From: JAGOJE01 sp964553715
GTDB taxonomy: Bacteria; Pseudomonadota; Alphaproteobacteria; Rickettsiales; Rickettsiaceae
Direction: 5' to 3'
Assembly: GCA_964553715.1 (NCBI GenBank)
Contig: CAZKKY010000010.1
Location: 1 to 40,846, forward strand
Length of the DNA: 40,846 nucleotides
The translations under genes were made by a program, and so were the position numbers. Positions 33,727-40,846 of this stretch are shown one piece after another. The notes under the pieces were generated by a model, which saw nothing but the letters and a program-made list of their open reading frames with translations, was not told the DNA's origin and did not search any database. Each line of letters starts with the position of its first letter. Positions within the stretch are counted from its first letter, which is position 1.

Positions 33727-35217
33727 ATGAGCAATATTTCAGACACCAGCACTATGAGCAAAATAACCAATGTTTTGTGGCCTATTTCTTGGCATGAAAA
33801 TAAGAAGTTTTTGCCTATGGCTGCTATGATGTTTTTCATTTTATTTAATTATTCCATGCTACGTTCTGTTAAAGATGGTTTTATAGTTACTGAAATTGGG
33901 GCTGAAGCTATAGGCTTCTTAAAAACCTATGTTGTTTTGCCATCTGCTATAATTGCTATGATTATATATTCAAAGCTCTGTAACGTTTTTAGCCAGCAGA
34001 AAGTCTTTCACATTATAGCTGGGTTTTTTGCGGTATATTTGGCTGTTTTTGCATTTTTTATTTATCCTGATCCTTCTTTGTCTCATCCAGACCCTAGCAT
34101 AATTGAACGTTTAAGTCATGAATTTCCAAATTTTAAATGGTTTATTAGAATTGTTGGAAATTGGGGACTTGCCAGTTTTTATGCTATATCAGAATTATGG
34201 GGTAGCATGATGATGGGTTTGTTGTTCTGGCAATTTGCTAATCAGATTACAAAAACTGAAGAAGCAAAACGATTTTACTCTATGTTCGGTCTTATTGGGA
34301 ATTTTTCATTACCGCTTACAGCTTTTGTACTTGCTACATTTTTAGGCGAAAATGCTATAGATCATTTCGAACTAAAATTTACTCCTGTGCTTTTAATTGC
34401 TATAGCAAATACTTTGATAGTAATGGCAATATATCAGTGGATTCAAAACAACGTTCTTTCTGACCCTACGCTTTATACTCCTGAGCCTAAAGCTAAAAAG
34501 AAAAAAGTAAAATTATCTCTTGTTGAAAGCTTTAAGCTGATTTTCTCTTCTAAATATTTAGGATTGATTGCTGTTTTAATACTTGGATATGGAATTTCTG
34601 TGATCCTTGTAGAGGGTGTATGGAAGTCTCAGGTAAAAATATTATACCCTACGAAAGAAGCCTATACTGCATATATGGGTCAATTCCAAGGTTATATGGG
34701 TGTTGGAGCAATTATATTCATGTTAATAGGCAGTAATATTCTTAGATCTGTAAAATGGACAACAGCAGCAGCTCTTACTCCTCTTATGATGTTACTCACT
34801 GGTGCTATATTTTTTCTTCTTGTATGTTTTAAAGACGAAGTTAGTATGCATCTTGGTGGTATTCTAGCCTGTTCTCCACTAACACTAGCTGTTATGGTTG
34901 GTATGATTCAAAATGTACTTAGTAAATCTACAAAATATTCATTATTCGATTCTACAAAAGAAATGACATATATACCTCTAGATGATGAATTGAAAACCAA
35001 AGGAAAGGCAGCCGTCGATGTGGTAGGTGGTAGACTTGGAAAATCTGGTGGTGGGATCATTCAATCCACATTATTCATGCTGATGCCTAGCTTAACTTTC
35101 ATAGAAGCTATACCTTATTTTGCAGTTATCTTTTTCTTTATAGTGTTAATATGGCTCTACGCTGTTAAGGCATTAGGTACTGAATATGGCAAAAAATTAC
35201 ATAATCATAAGTCATAA
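33727..35217 (+). CDS. tlcA: ATP/ADP translocase (Tlc family, nucleotide exchanger)
   Basis: Tlc proteins of obligate intracellular bacteria and plastids exchange host ATP for bacterial ADP across the inner membrane. The 496-residue protein has about 12 membrane segments and family signatures such as NYSMLRSVKDGFIVTEIGAE, KRFYSMFGLIGNFSLP, VEGVWKSQVKILYPT, YSLFDSTKEMTYIPLDDELKTKGKAAVDVVGGRLGKSGG (split here by the membrane order) and a final hydrophobic segment. Length and motifs match Rickettsia Tlc1. Other Rickettsia paralogues carry different nucleotides, so ATP/ADP is likely but not proved. It is a single-gene unit with its own promoter and weak ribosome site. Confidence 0.93.
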   Translation: MSNISDTSTMSKITNVLWPISWHENKKFLPMAAMMFFILFNYSMLRSVKDGFIVTEIGAEAIGFLKTYVVLPSAIIAMIIYSKLCNVFSQQKVFHIIAGFFAVYLAVFAFFIYPDPSLSHPDPSIIERLSHEFPNFKWFIRIVGNWGLASFYAISELWGSMMMGLLFWQFANQITKTEEAKRFYSMFGLIGNFSLPLTAFVLATFLGENAIDHFELKFTPVLLIAIANTLIVMAIYQWIQNNVLSDPTLYTPEPKAKKKKVKLSLVESFKLIFSSKYLGLIAVLILGYGISVILVEGVWKSQVKILYPTKEAYTAYMGQFQGYMGVGAIIFMLIGSNILRSVKWTTAAALTPLMMLLTGAIFFLLVCFKDEVSMHLGGILACSPLTLAVMVGMIQNVLSKSTKYSLFDSTKEMTYIPLDDELKTKGKAAVDVVGGRLGKSGGGIIQSTLFMLMPSLTFIEAIPYFAVIFFFIVLIWLYAVKALGTEYGKKLHNHKS

Positions 35218-35628
35218 TTAAAACTACTGATTAAAATTCGGTCATTTTTGAATCTGTGGGACATCGTTGTTTGCATTACCTATTACTCATAGGAATCTCA
35301 GCTTGTCTTACATCTACATTCAAATTTAAATACTATAGTCTTTTTTCTAAAACTGATTTTTGAAATAAACTCTTGATTATAATAAACCCCTAAAAGTTGT
35401 TACTAATTTTTCTAAGAAAACAATTTTTGCTAATCAGAGAATATTTTTCTTTAGAAATGACAATTAATGGGTTATGATATCTCTTTAGACTATTTCTATA
35501 AGTTTTATAATAAAACTTATAGAAAACATCATACAGATAAAATATGATTATTCTTTAAACAAAAAGCTATACAAAGGATTATATTAAACTAATATAATAT
35601 GGCTTTTAATTATTAAAAAGGATCGATT
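35218..35628. other. intergenic region with two long palindromes
   Basis: No gene or RNA is recognised in these 411 bases. A perfect 15-base inverted repeat (TTTCTATAAGTTTTA at 35493-35507 with TAAAACTTATAGAAA at 35511-35525) has a three-base centre. A second, TTATATTA-AAC-TAATATAA (35579-35597), sits inside outer arms AAAAGC (35561-35566) and GCTTTT (35602-35607), which end in T residues before the ribosome site of the next gene. The ribosome site is AAAAAGGA at 35615-35622. The first repeat lacks a T run, so it is not a normal terminator for tlcA. Confidence 0.5.
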
Positions 35629-36219
35629 ATGTCACCGCAAATAGTAGAGCTATTGATATTTGCTGTAATTGCATTTTTCTTAGTTAATAAACTATTTTCT
35701 ATTCTTGGTACTACTGATGAAAATGAAAAGCCTTCTTTTTTTGGAGAGTCTTTTTCCATGAAAGATGTAACTCAAAAACTTACAGTTCTTGATAAAATAA
35801 ATCTAGATCAAAAACATTTGGACATAATAGAACAATCAAACAAACAAGAAATTTTAGAAAAACTACCTATAATAAATTCTAAATTAAAGAATTTTGACAT
35901 AGCAAAATTTGTCAATGGAGCTATATCTGCTTTTTCCTTGCTCACTTCTTCTGAAGCAAAAAATAATGAGGAGCTTTTACAAAATATGGTAGATAAAAGA
36001 TTTAAAGACCAGTTTTGTAATTTATCTGACAAATATTCATCACAGAATTTAGTAAATCCTACTGCAAAGATTAGAGACTTATATCTGTTTGGGAATAATG
36101 TATTTATCAAAATATTATTTTCTACAGATTCAAATCTTTTTAGGGAGGTTTGGACCTTTACTAAAAATAAAAACGATACAACCCAGCATTGGTTTCTAAG
36201 CAATATTGAAATAGTATAA
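35629..36219 (+). CDS. Tim44/TimA-family membrane-anchored protein
   Basis: This 196-residue protein has an N-terminal membrane helix (IVELLIFAVIAFFLVNKLFSILG, about 5-27) followed by a polar linker with ENEKPSFF. A C-terminal Tim44-like domain (about 85-196) has FVNGAISAFSLLTSSEA, EELLQNMVDKRFKDQF and the strand-rich end (FGNNVFIKILFSTDS, EVWTFTKNKNDTTQHWFLSNIEIV). Alphaproteobacterial relatives are called TimA, the likely ancestor of mitochondrial Tim44 and the mL45 group. The bacterial function is little known and may relate to the cell envelope. It overlaps the lipA start by one base (TAATG), so it heads a unit timA-lipA-rluB-rsmD. Confidence 0.75.
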   Translation: MSPQIVELLIFAVIAFFLVNKLFSILGTTDENEKPSFFGESFSMKDVTQKLTVLDKINLDQKHLDIIEQSNKQEILEKLPIINSKLKNFDIAKFVNGAISAFSLLTSSEAKNNEELLQNMVDKRFKDQFCNLSDKYSSQNLVNPTAKIRDLYLFGNNVFIKILFSTDSNLFREVWTFTKNKNDTTQHWFLSNIEIV

Positions 36220-37151
36220 TGAATGATCTATTAGAATCTAAAAAGACTGACAATGCTGCAAATTCTGGTAAGCTTATGCGTCCTGATTGGATAAGGGTTA
36301 AAGCACCTAACTCTCCTATTTATCATGAGACAAAAGATATAGCTAGATCTTTTAAGCTCAACACTGTGTGCGAGGAAGCAAATTGTCCTAACATTGGTGA
36401 GTGTTGGTCTGCAAAACATGCTACAATGATAATTCTTGGATCAACTTGTACCAGGGCATGTGCTTTTTGCAATATCAAGACTGGTAGACCTGATTTATTA
36501 GATCCTCATGAACCTGAAAGATTATCTGAGGCGGTAAAAAAACTTGGTCTTAAACATGTTGTTATAACTTCTGTTGACAGGGACGATTTAGACGACGGAG
36601 GAGCAAACCATTTTGCAAGATGTATATCGTTAGTCAGAGAAACTTCTCCTGGTACGACTATAGAAGTTTTAACGCCAGATTTTATGAGAAAAGTTGGGGC
36701 TCTAGATATTGTAGTTAAAGCAAGACCCGATGTATATAATCATAATATTGAAACTGTACCATCTTTATACAAAACGATCCGCCCTGGAGCAAAATATTTC
36801 CATTCTCTTAATTTACTATATCAAGTAAAGCAGAAAGACCCTAGTATTTTTACAAAATCAGGTATTATGCTTGGTCTTGGCGAGACGAACGAAGAAGTTG
36901 TGCAAGTTATGGAAGATTTAAGATCTGCTTCGGTTGATTTTATTACGATTGGTCAATATTTGCAGCCTACAGCAAAGCATGCCGAAGTCAAAAGATATGT
37001 AACACCTGAAGATTTTGAATATCTTGGTAGAGTTGCCAAAACTAAAGGCTTTTTGATGGTATCATCTAGTCCTCTTACAAGATCTTCTTACCATGCCGGT
37101 GATGATTTCGTAAAACTACAATCTGCTAGATTAATTAAATATGGCAGATAA
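36219..37151 (+). CDS. lipA: lipoyl synthase
   Basis: LipA is a radical SAM enzyme that inserts two sulfurs into protein-bound octanoate to make lipoyl groups for pyruvate and 2-oxoglutarate dehydrogenases. The 310-residue protein has both clusters: the auxiliary-cluster cysteines in CEEANCPNIGEC (Cys51, Cys56, Cys62) and the radical SAM CTRACAFC (Cys77, Cys81, Cys84). The C-terminal RSSYHAG serine ligand is present. It is translationally coupled at both ends: a one-base overlap upstream and an 11-base overlap with rluB downstream. It is complete and typical. Confidence 0.97.
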   Translation: MNDLLESKKTDNAANSGKLMRPDWIRVKAPNSPIYHETKDIARSFKLNTVCEEANCPNIGECWSAKHATMIILGSTCTRACAFCNIKTGRPDLLDPHEPERLSEAVKKLGLKHVVITSVDRDDLDDGGANHFARCISLVRETSPGTTIEVLTPDFMRKVGALDIVVKARPDVYNHNIETVPSLYKTIRPGAKYFHSLNLLYQVKQKDPSIFTKSGIMLGLGETNEEVVQVMEDLRSASVDFITIGQYLQPTAKHAEVKRYVTPEDFEYLGRVAKTKGFLMVSSSPLTRSSYHAGDDFVKLQSARLIKYGR

Positions 37152-37863
37152 ACGTATAGCTAAATTTATTAGTGACTCTGGCTATTGTTCACGCAGAGAT
37201 GCTGAAAAGCTTATTTTATCATCTAGAGTTATGGTTGATGGTAATCTTATAAATACTCCTGCTATTAATATTTCTGACTCTTCTGAAGTATTTATTGATG
37301 GAAAACCTATTACTAAGAAAGATAAACCTCGTATCTGGTTATATCATAAAATGATAGGTTTTATTACAACTCATAAAGATCCACAAAATCGCCCTACTGT
37401 ATTTGATAATTTACCTAAAAATTTACCAAGAGTTATTTCAGTAGGTAGATTAGATCTTAATAGTGAAGGATTACTATTGCTTACTAATTCTGGCAATATT
37501 GCACGTCATTTAGAACTACCTTCTAACAGATTTTTGCGTATATACAAAGTACGCGCTCATGGTATGTTTGATATTAGTAATATAGCAACAACAGCAAAAA
37601 GAGGGGTAACAATAGATGGAGAATCTTATTCTATAGAGGATATTAAATTAATAAAATCTGGTAAGAATAGTTGGTTTGAGGTCCATTTAAGAGAAGGAAA
37701 AAACAGAGAAATTCGTAAAATCTTTGAGTATTTTGGATTAAAGGTTAGTAGATTGATCCGTATATCATATGGTCCATTTGCTTTAGCAGATTTAAAGCCT
37801 GGCAAGGTAAAAGAAGTTGAAGAAAAAGAAGTTATAAAAATTATGGGCGAACTAATAAAATGA
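37141..37863 (+). CDS. rluB: 23S rRNA pseudouridine synthase, RluB/RsuA family
   Basis: This RsuA/RluB-type enzyme converts a uridine of rRNA to pseudouridine. The 240-residue protein has an S4 RNA-binding domain (1-60; RIAKFISDSGYCSRRDAEKL) and a catalytic domain with Asp105 in GRLDLNSEGLLLLTN. The later motif LREGKNREIRKIFEYFG follows. RluB (position 2605 of 23S) is the usual alphaproteobacterial call, though RsuA-like activity cannot be excluded. It overlaps lipA by 11 bases and rsmD by four (ATGA). Confidence 0.9.
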   Translation: MADKRIAKFISDSGYCSRRDAEKLILSSRVMVDGNLINTPAINISDSSEVFIDGKPITKKDKPRIWLYHKMIGFITTHKDPQNRPTVFDNLPKNLPRVISVGRLDLNSEGLLLLTNSGNIARHLELPSNRFLRIYKVRAHGMFDISNIATTAKRGVTIDGESYSIEDIKLIKSGKNSWFEVHLREGKNREIRKIFEYFGLKVSRLIRISYGPFALADLKPGKVKEVEEKEVIKIMGELIK

Positions 37864-38423
37864 GAATAATTTCAGGAAGATTAAAAGGAAGGGCAATACC
37901 AGATAAAAAAGGCTTTGATTACAGACCAACTACTGGGAAATTAAAAGAAGCAATATTTAGTATTTTAGAGTCTGGAAAGTTTGGAGATTTATTATCACAT
38001 GCTTATGTTCTTGATTTATTTGCGGGTACTGCTAGTTTTGCTTTTGAAAGCCTATCTAGAGGTGCATCTTTTGTCACTGCTATTGAAAAAGATAAAAATC
38101 TTGTAAAAATAAGCAAAGATTTTGCAGAAAAAATTGGTGAAAGTCAAAATATATCTTTCTTAATATCTGATGCAGCATTTTTACCTAGAGCTCATTATCA
38201 GTATGATCTGGTTTTTATTGATCCACCATATTTCAAATCTTTAGCTGAGAAATCTTTAGTTTCTCTACATGAAAAAGAATGGTTGAAAGATAGTTCTATT
38301 ATAATAATAGAACTATCTAAGAAAGAAGATGTCAAGATACCTAAGCACTATGTAATTTTAGAAGAAAGAATATATGGTAATAGTAAATTATTAATACTTT
38401 CTTATAGCGCACAAACATTCTGA
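37860..38423 (+). CDS. rsmD: 16S rRNA (guanine966-N2)-methyltransferase RsmD
   Basis: RsmD methylates G966 in the head of the 30S subunit. The 187-residue protein begins MRIISGRLKGR (the family RxIxGxxKGR) and has RPTTGKLKEAIFSIL, motif I LDLFAGTASFAFESLSRGA (Asp52) and the catalytic DPPY at 121-124. It overlaps rluB by the ATGA pattern. Its 3' part contains a perfect 31-base palindrome (38288-38318) without any disturbance of the frame. It is the last gene before the candidate origin of replication. Confidence 0.95.
   Translation: MRIISGRLKGRAIPDKKGFDYRPTTGKLKEAIFSILESGKFGDLLSHAYVLDLFAGTASFAFESLSRGASFVTAIEKDKNLVKISKDFAEKIGESQNISFLISDAAFLPRAHYQYDLVFIDPPYFKSLAEKSLVSLHEKEWLKDSSIIIIELSKKEDVKIPKHYVILEERIYGNSKLLILSYSAQTF
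38288..38318. repeat. perfect 31-base palindrome inside rsmD
   Basis: AGATAGTTCTATTAT (38288-38302) and ATAATAGAACTATCT (38304-38318) are exact 15-base arms around one central A. It encodes DSSIIIIELS in frame, matching the expected length of RsmD at this place, so it is not an inserted palindromic element. It lies about 190 bases before the first DnaA box of the candidate origin. Confidence 0.85.
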
Positions 38424-38815
38424 AATATTTTCTATTTCTTATCATAAAATAGGTGAGCTTTTAACCTATATTTTTACTTCTAAAATTGAATAAAATGACC
38501 TTAAAACTCTGTGGATAAGAGTGTTTTTTCTGTAGTTATTTTTGTGAATAAAAATGCCAATTATACAAAAAAGTGATTTATCCACAATCTACTAACAAAT
38601 AATCCTATAATTATTCACATGTTGATAAAATAAAATCTATATTGTGAAAAATGTGGATAACTATCAACTTTATCTTATTTATCCTTTACATAAAAGCTTT
38701 CTGAATTATTATCAAGACTGATATTATTGTGGATAAAAATGTGAGTAATTTTTAATAAACATAAATATCGCCCCTACAACAACAAGAATATAATTAAATA
38801 TATATATTATATATT
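38424..38815. other. oriC: candidate chromosomal origin of replication (oriC)
   Basis: Six matches to the DnaA-box consensus TTATNCACA lie within 227 bases. On the plus strand read as TGTGNATAA they are at 38510-38518, 38543-38551, 38652-38660 and 38728-38736. Read as TTATNCACA they are at 38578-38586 and 38611-38619. Four are the strict TTATCCACA/TGTGGATAA form. Near-matches occur at 38643 and 38740. The first four boxes start 33, 35 and 33 bases apart, about three helical turns. A very AT-rich stretch at about 38749-38815 could be the unwinding element. The flank is hemE, as at the mapped Caulobacter and proposed Rickettsia origins. I see no exact CtrA site (TTAA-N7-TTAA). Confidence 0.82.
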
Positions 38816-39850
38816 ATGTACAATAACAAAATACTTGAAGTTTTTACTTCCCAGTTACCGATTCTAGAATCTCCTCCTATATGGATAATGCGTCAAGCAG
38901 GAAGATACCTACCTGAATATAAAAAAATAAGATCTGAAGAAAATAGTTTCTTAGATTTATGTTATCATCCTTCTAAAGCTGCAGAAGTTACTTTGCAACC
39001 ACTTAATAGGTTTGACCTTGACGCAGCAATAATATTTTCTGATATTTTAACAATACCTCATAGTTTGGGTCTTGAAGTATCTTTTGAGCAAGATTTTGGC
39101 CCTAGAGTAGAAATTATTGATGATATAAATTCTATAAATAAGTTAAAGATAGATTCAGAAAATCAGAAATTGCAAAAAACATATGAAGCAATAGCTATTG
39201 TAAAGTCTAAACTTCCTAAAAACAAAGCTTTAATAGGATTTGTAGGTGCACCATGGACTATATCTACCTATATATTAGAAGGGAGGGGAAAGCATAATTT
39301 CGAAAAATCTAGAAAAATAGCATATAGCGACCCTGTCTTTTTAGATCAATTAATTGAAATAATCAGTCAGCAGATAATAAGCCATATTTTAGGACAAATA
39401 AAGTCTGGGGCAGATATTATTCAAATTTTTGATTCATGGGCAGGTGTTCTTGGAGAAATAGATTACAAAAGATTTGTTATAGACCCTACTATAAAAATTA
39501 TAAAAGAGGTAAAATCACATTATCCAAAAACTCCTATTATTGGATTTCCAAAAGGTTCTGGTTACCTATATGAGAATTATATATTAGAAACGAATATAGA
39601 TGCCATAGGAGTAGATAATAATATACCATTAGATAAGATGAAGGATTTTGGTAAATCAGGCATTGTAGTGCAAGGAAACCTCGACCCTGTTATACTTCTT
39701 TCTAGTAAAGATCTAATAAAAGAAAGAACAGAGATAATTCTAGAAAAATTATCAAACAGCAGATTCATTTTTAATCTAGGACATGGCATTTTGCCAGAGA
39801 CAAAAATAGAAAATGTAGAGTTTTTAATAAATTGCATAAAGAGGAATTGA
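38816..39850 (+). CDS. hemE: uroporphyrinogen decarboxylase
   Basis: HemE decarboxylates the four acetate groups of uroporphyrinogen III to give coproporphyrinogen III in haem synthesis. The 344-residue protein shows the N-terminal signature PPIWIMRQAGRYLPEYKKIR (about 21-40). A second signature is GFVGAPWTISTYILEG, followed by QIFDSWAGVLG and the C-terminal FNLGHGILPET. The ATG at 38816 follows an AT run with no clear ribosome site. Its position at the candidate origin is conserved in Rickettsia and Caulobacter. Early replication would give it a high gene dose, though that is only an inference. Confidence 0.96.
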   Translation: MYNNKILEVFTSQLPILESPPIWIMRQAGRYLPEYKKIRSEENSFLDLCYHPSKAAEVTLQPLNRFDLDAAIIFSDILTIPHSLGLEVSFEQDFGPRVEIIDDINSINKLKIDSENQKLQKTYEAIAIVKSKLPKNKALIGFVGAPWTISTYILEGRGKHNFEKSRKIAYSDPVFLDQLIEIISQQIISHILGQIKSGADIIQIFDSWAGVLGEIDYKRFVIDPTIKIIKEVKSHYPKTPIIGFPKGSGYLYENYILETNIDAIGVDNNIPLDKMKDFGKSGIVVQGNLDPVILLSSKDLIKERTEIILEKLSNSRFIFNLGHGILPETKIENVEFLINCIKRN

Positions 39851-39870
39851 AAATAATTCTCAATTCTTCC
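39838..39870. terminator. possible shared terminator between convergent hemE and ankyrin gene
   Basis: GAATTGA (39844-39850) and TCAATTC (39860-39866) form a seven-base stem with partial outward extension. It overlaps the hemE stop and lies between convergent genes. T tracts are short, so this is tentative. Confidence 0.3.
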
Positions 39871-39894
39871 AAAATATTAAAATCACTAGCCTTC

Positions 39895-40560
39895 TTAAGA
39901 AAGATCTGATTGATCTTCGTTTAAATTACCAGCAAGATCTTTAAGAGCATCATAACTCTTACCTAACAATACTTTTGAGAAAAAATCTAAAGAAAAAAAT
40001 TGTTCCATAGTAGAACAAAAATATTCAAAATAAGAAAAACAATTCTGTTGTTGAAGGTCAATAATATGTGAATATGTTTCAGGATCTTTTTGAAGCAATT
40101 GTTCCATAAGATCATTATATCCATTTTTTGCATCTTCAAAAGGCATATTAATTAAATCAAGAACGGTTTTATCATCAACCTGTTTTGCTTTTTTTATAGG
40201 AGTCCAGCTAGGATTATATGTTAAACCATAATCCTTATTTGCTCCTAAAGCTATTAATGTTAAAATAGCTGCTGTATTTTTTTTATCTATAGCCCAAAAT
40301 AAAGCTGTTTCACCTAATTTGATACTAGGAGTATTTATGATATCAGGATTTATTATGAAAAGCATGGTAATCATAGATGCTATTTTCCATCCAGGAGCTT
40401 CTACATTAGATACAGCTTTATGTAATGGATTTGCTCCATCTTCATCTTCATTAAGAATATTGTAACTACTACATTTGATCAGAGAGAGTATTTCTTTTAT
40501 ATTTAATTCGTACGCTAAGTTAGATATTTTTGTATTTAGGCTGTTTTGTGATTTCATCAT
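39895..40560 (-). CDS. ankyrin-repeat protein
   Basis: This 221-residue protein has about two ankyrin repeats: residues 40-75 (DGANPLHKAVSNVEAPG, with the typical NPLHKAV core) and 82-113 (LGETALFWAIDKKNTAAIL, then LIALGANKDYG). A helical C-terminal part (140-221) has no known domain. Ankyrin proteins of intracellular bacteria are often secreted to bind host proteins. No classical signal peptide is seen, so any export would be through a type I or type IV system. It has two adjacent ATG codons at the start. It converges on hemE. The host target and even secretion are unproven. Confidence 0.78.
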   Translation of the reverse strand: MMKSQNSLNTKISNLAYELNIKEILSLIKCSSYNILNEDEDGANPLHKAVSNVEAPGWKIASMITMLFIINPDIINTPSIKLGETALFWAIDKKNTAAILTLIALGANKDYGLTYNPSWTPIKKAKQVDDKTVLDLINMPFEDAKNGYNDLMEQLLQKDPETYSHIIDLQQQNCFSYFEYFCSTMEQFFSLDFFSKVLLGKSYDALKDLAGNLNEDQSDLS

Positions 40561-40634
40561 TATCTTACATAAATTATAATTTATCCTGTAGGGTTTATCA
40601 AATTTATATCACAGGTCAATATTTATTTGTAATT

Positions 40635-40846
40635 TTAAAACTTATTACCAAAGTTTATAGATTCTATTCCACAAACAGAGATATCCTCTGCTAATTTGAA
40701 AAATTCTTTTCCTGGAATAATTATCGTAAGCTGTTCTAGCTTGAGGTCTTCTTTAGCAATATGCATTGATTTGGTAATTTTAGGATTATCTATATATTTA
40801 ATCTCAAAACCATGTTGTTTTGCCGCGCTGCCTAGGTCATAGTAAC
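40635..40846 (-). CDS. C-terminal end of an unidentified gene (truncated by window edge)
   Basis: An open frame enters from the right edge on the minus strand and stops at TAA (40637-40635), giving the last 69 residues. It reads DLGSAAKQHGFEIKYIDN, then KSMHIAKEDLKLEQLTIIIP, and ends GIESINFGNKF. There is no recognisable domain in this piece. It is complete in reading frame and has coding-like codon use, so a real gene is likely. It is separated from the ankyrin gene by 74 bases on the same strand. Confidence 0.6.
   Translation of the reverse strand, partial: YYDLGSAAKQHGFEIKYIDNPKITKSMHIAKEDLKLEQLTIIIPGKEFFKLAEDISVCGIESINFGNKF

Noticed and set aside
38424..38815. CtrA and IHF sites in the candidate origin
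   Set aside because: No exact TTAA-N7-TTAA and no convincing IHF consensus was found by eye. The closest, TTAAATATATATATT at about 38794, fails the second half-site.

Overview
The window looks like chromosome from an obligate intracellular alphaproteobacterium of the order Rickettsiales, most probably family Rickettsiaceae. The evidence is the strongly AT-rich sequence with loose intergenic regions, a Tlc-type ATP/ADP translocase (energy parasitism), a TatA protein of the short Rickettsia type, a protein-lysine methyltransferase of the Rickettsia PKMT type, a VirB2 pilin, a PrtD/HlyD type I exporter, an ankyrin protein, an isolated purC, and a candidate replication origin beside hemE as in Rickettsia and Caulobacter. 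The exact genus cannot be fixed from this sequence alone.

Layout. 1-1.1 kb: a VirB2 pilin with its own promoter-like sequence and terminator, flanked by two inverted copies of a composite palindromic repeat. 1.1-4.5 kb (-): type I secretion ATPase/permease and adaptor. 4.7-6.7 kb (-): a ProP-like MFS transporter coupled to a BPL_N-type glutaminase-fold protein. 7.0-7.6 kb (+): a Phd/VapC toxin-antitoxin pair with a possible operator at its promoter. 7.7-9.5 kb (-): MlaA and a TPR-methyltransferase. 9.6-14.6 kb (+): aspartate aminotransferase followed by a lipid A block (DUF374 acyltransferase, waaA, lpxK, lpxL) with overlapping genes. 14.7-15.5 kb (+): Bax-inhibitor-1 protein. 15.8-22.6 kb (-): secA, dnaQ, a degenerate response regulator, a methyltransferase and radA. 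22.9-23.8 kb (+): lipoprotein parvulin. 24.1-26.3 kb (-): obgE, ratA, purC. 26.8-28.4 kb (+): PKMT-type methyltransferase. 28.9-31.8 kb (-): Kef-type antiporter, SH3 protein, tsaB. 32-33.5 kb (+): tRNA-Ile(GAT), lptF, tatA. 33.7-35.2 kb (+): ATP/ADP translocase. 35.6-38.4 kb (+): Tim44-like protein, lipA, rluB, rsmD. 38.4-38.8 kb: candidate oriC. 38.8-39.9 kb (+): hemE. 39.9-40.8 kb (-): ankyrin protein and the C-terminal end of an unidentified gene.

How the genes fit together. Much of the window serves the cell envelope: lipid A/Kdo assembly, LPS export (LptF), lipid trafficking (MlaA), Sec and Tat export, periplasmic folding and type I secretion. The rest is core information processing plus host-dependence functions such as ATP import and metabolite transport. 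The strongest non-coding signal is a cluster of six consensus DnaA boxes between rsmD and hemE. I saw no rRNA, transposase or CRISPR array, and no gene set that is clearly a new defence or metabolic system. The least explained items are the MFS/BPL_N pair, the degenerate regulator in the secA unit, the composite repeats around virB2, and long palindromes near 35.5 and 38.3 kb.
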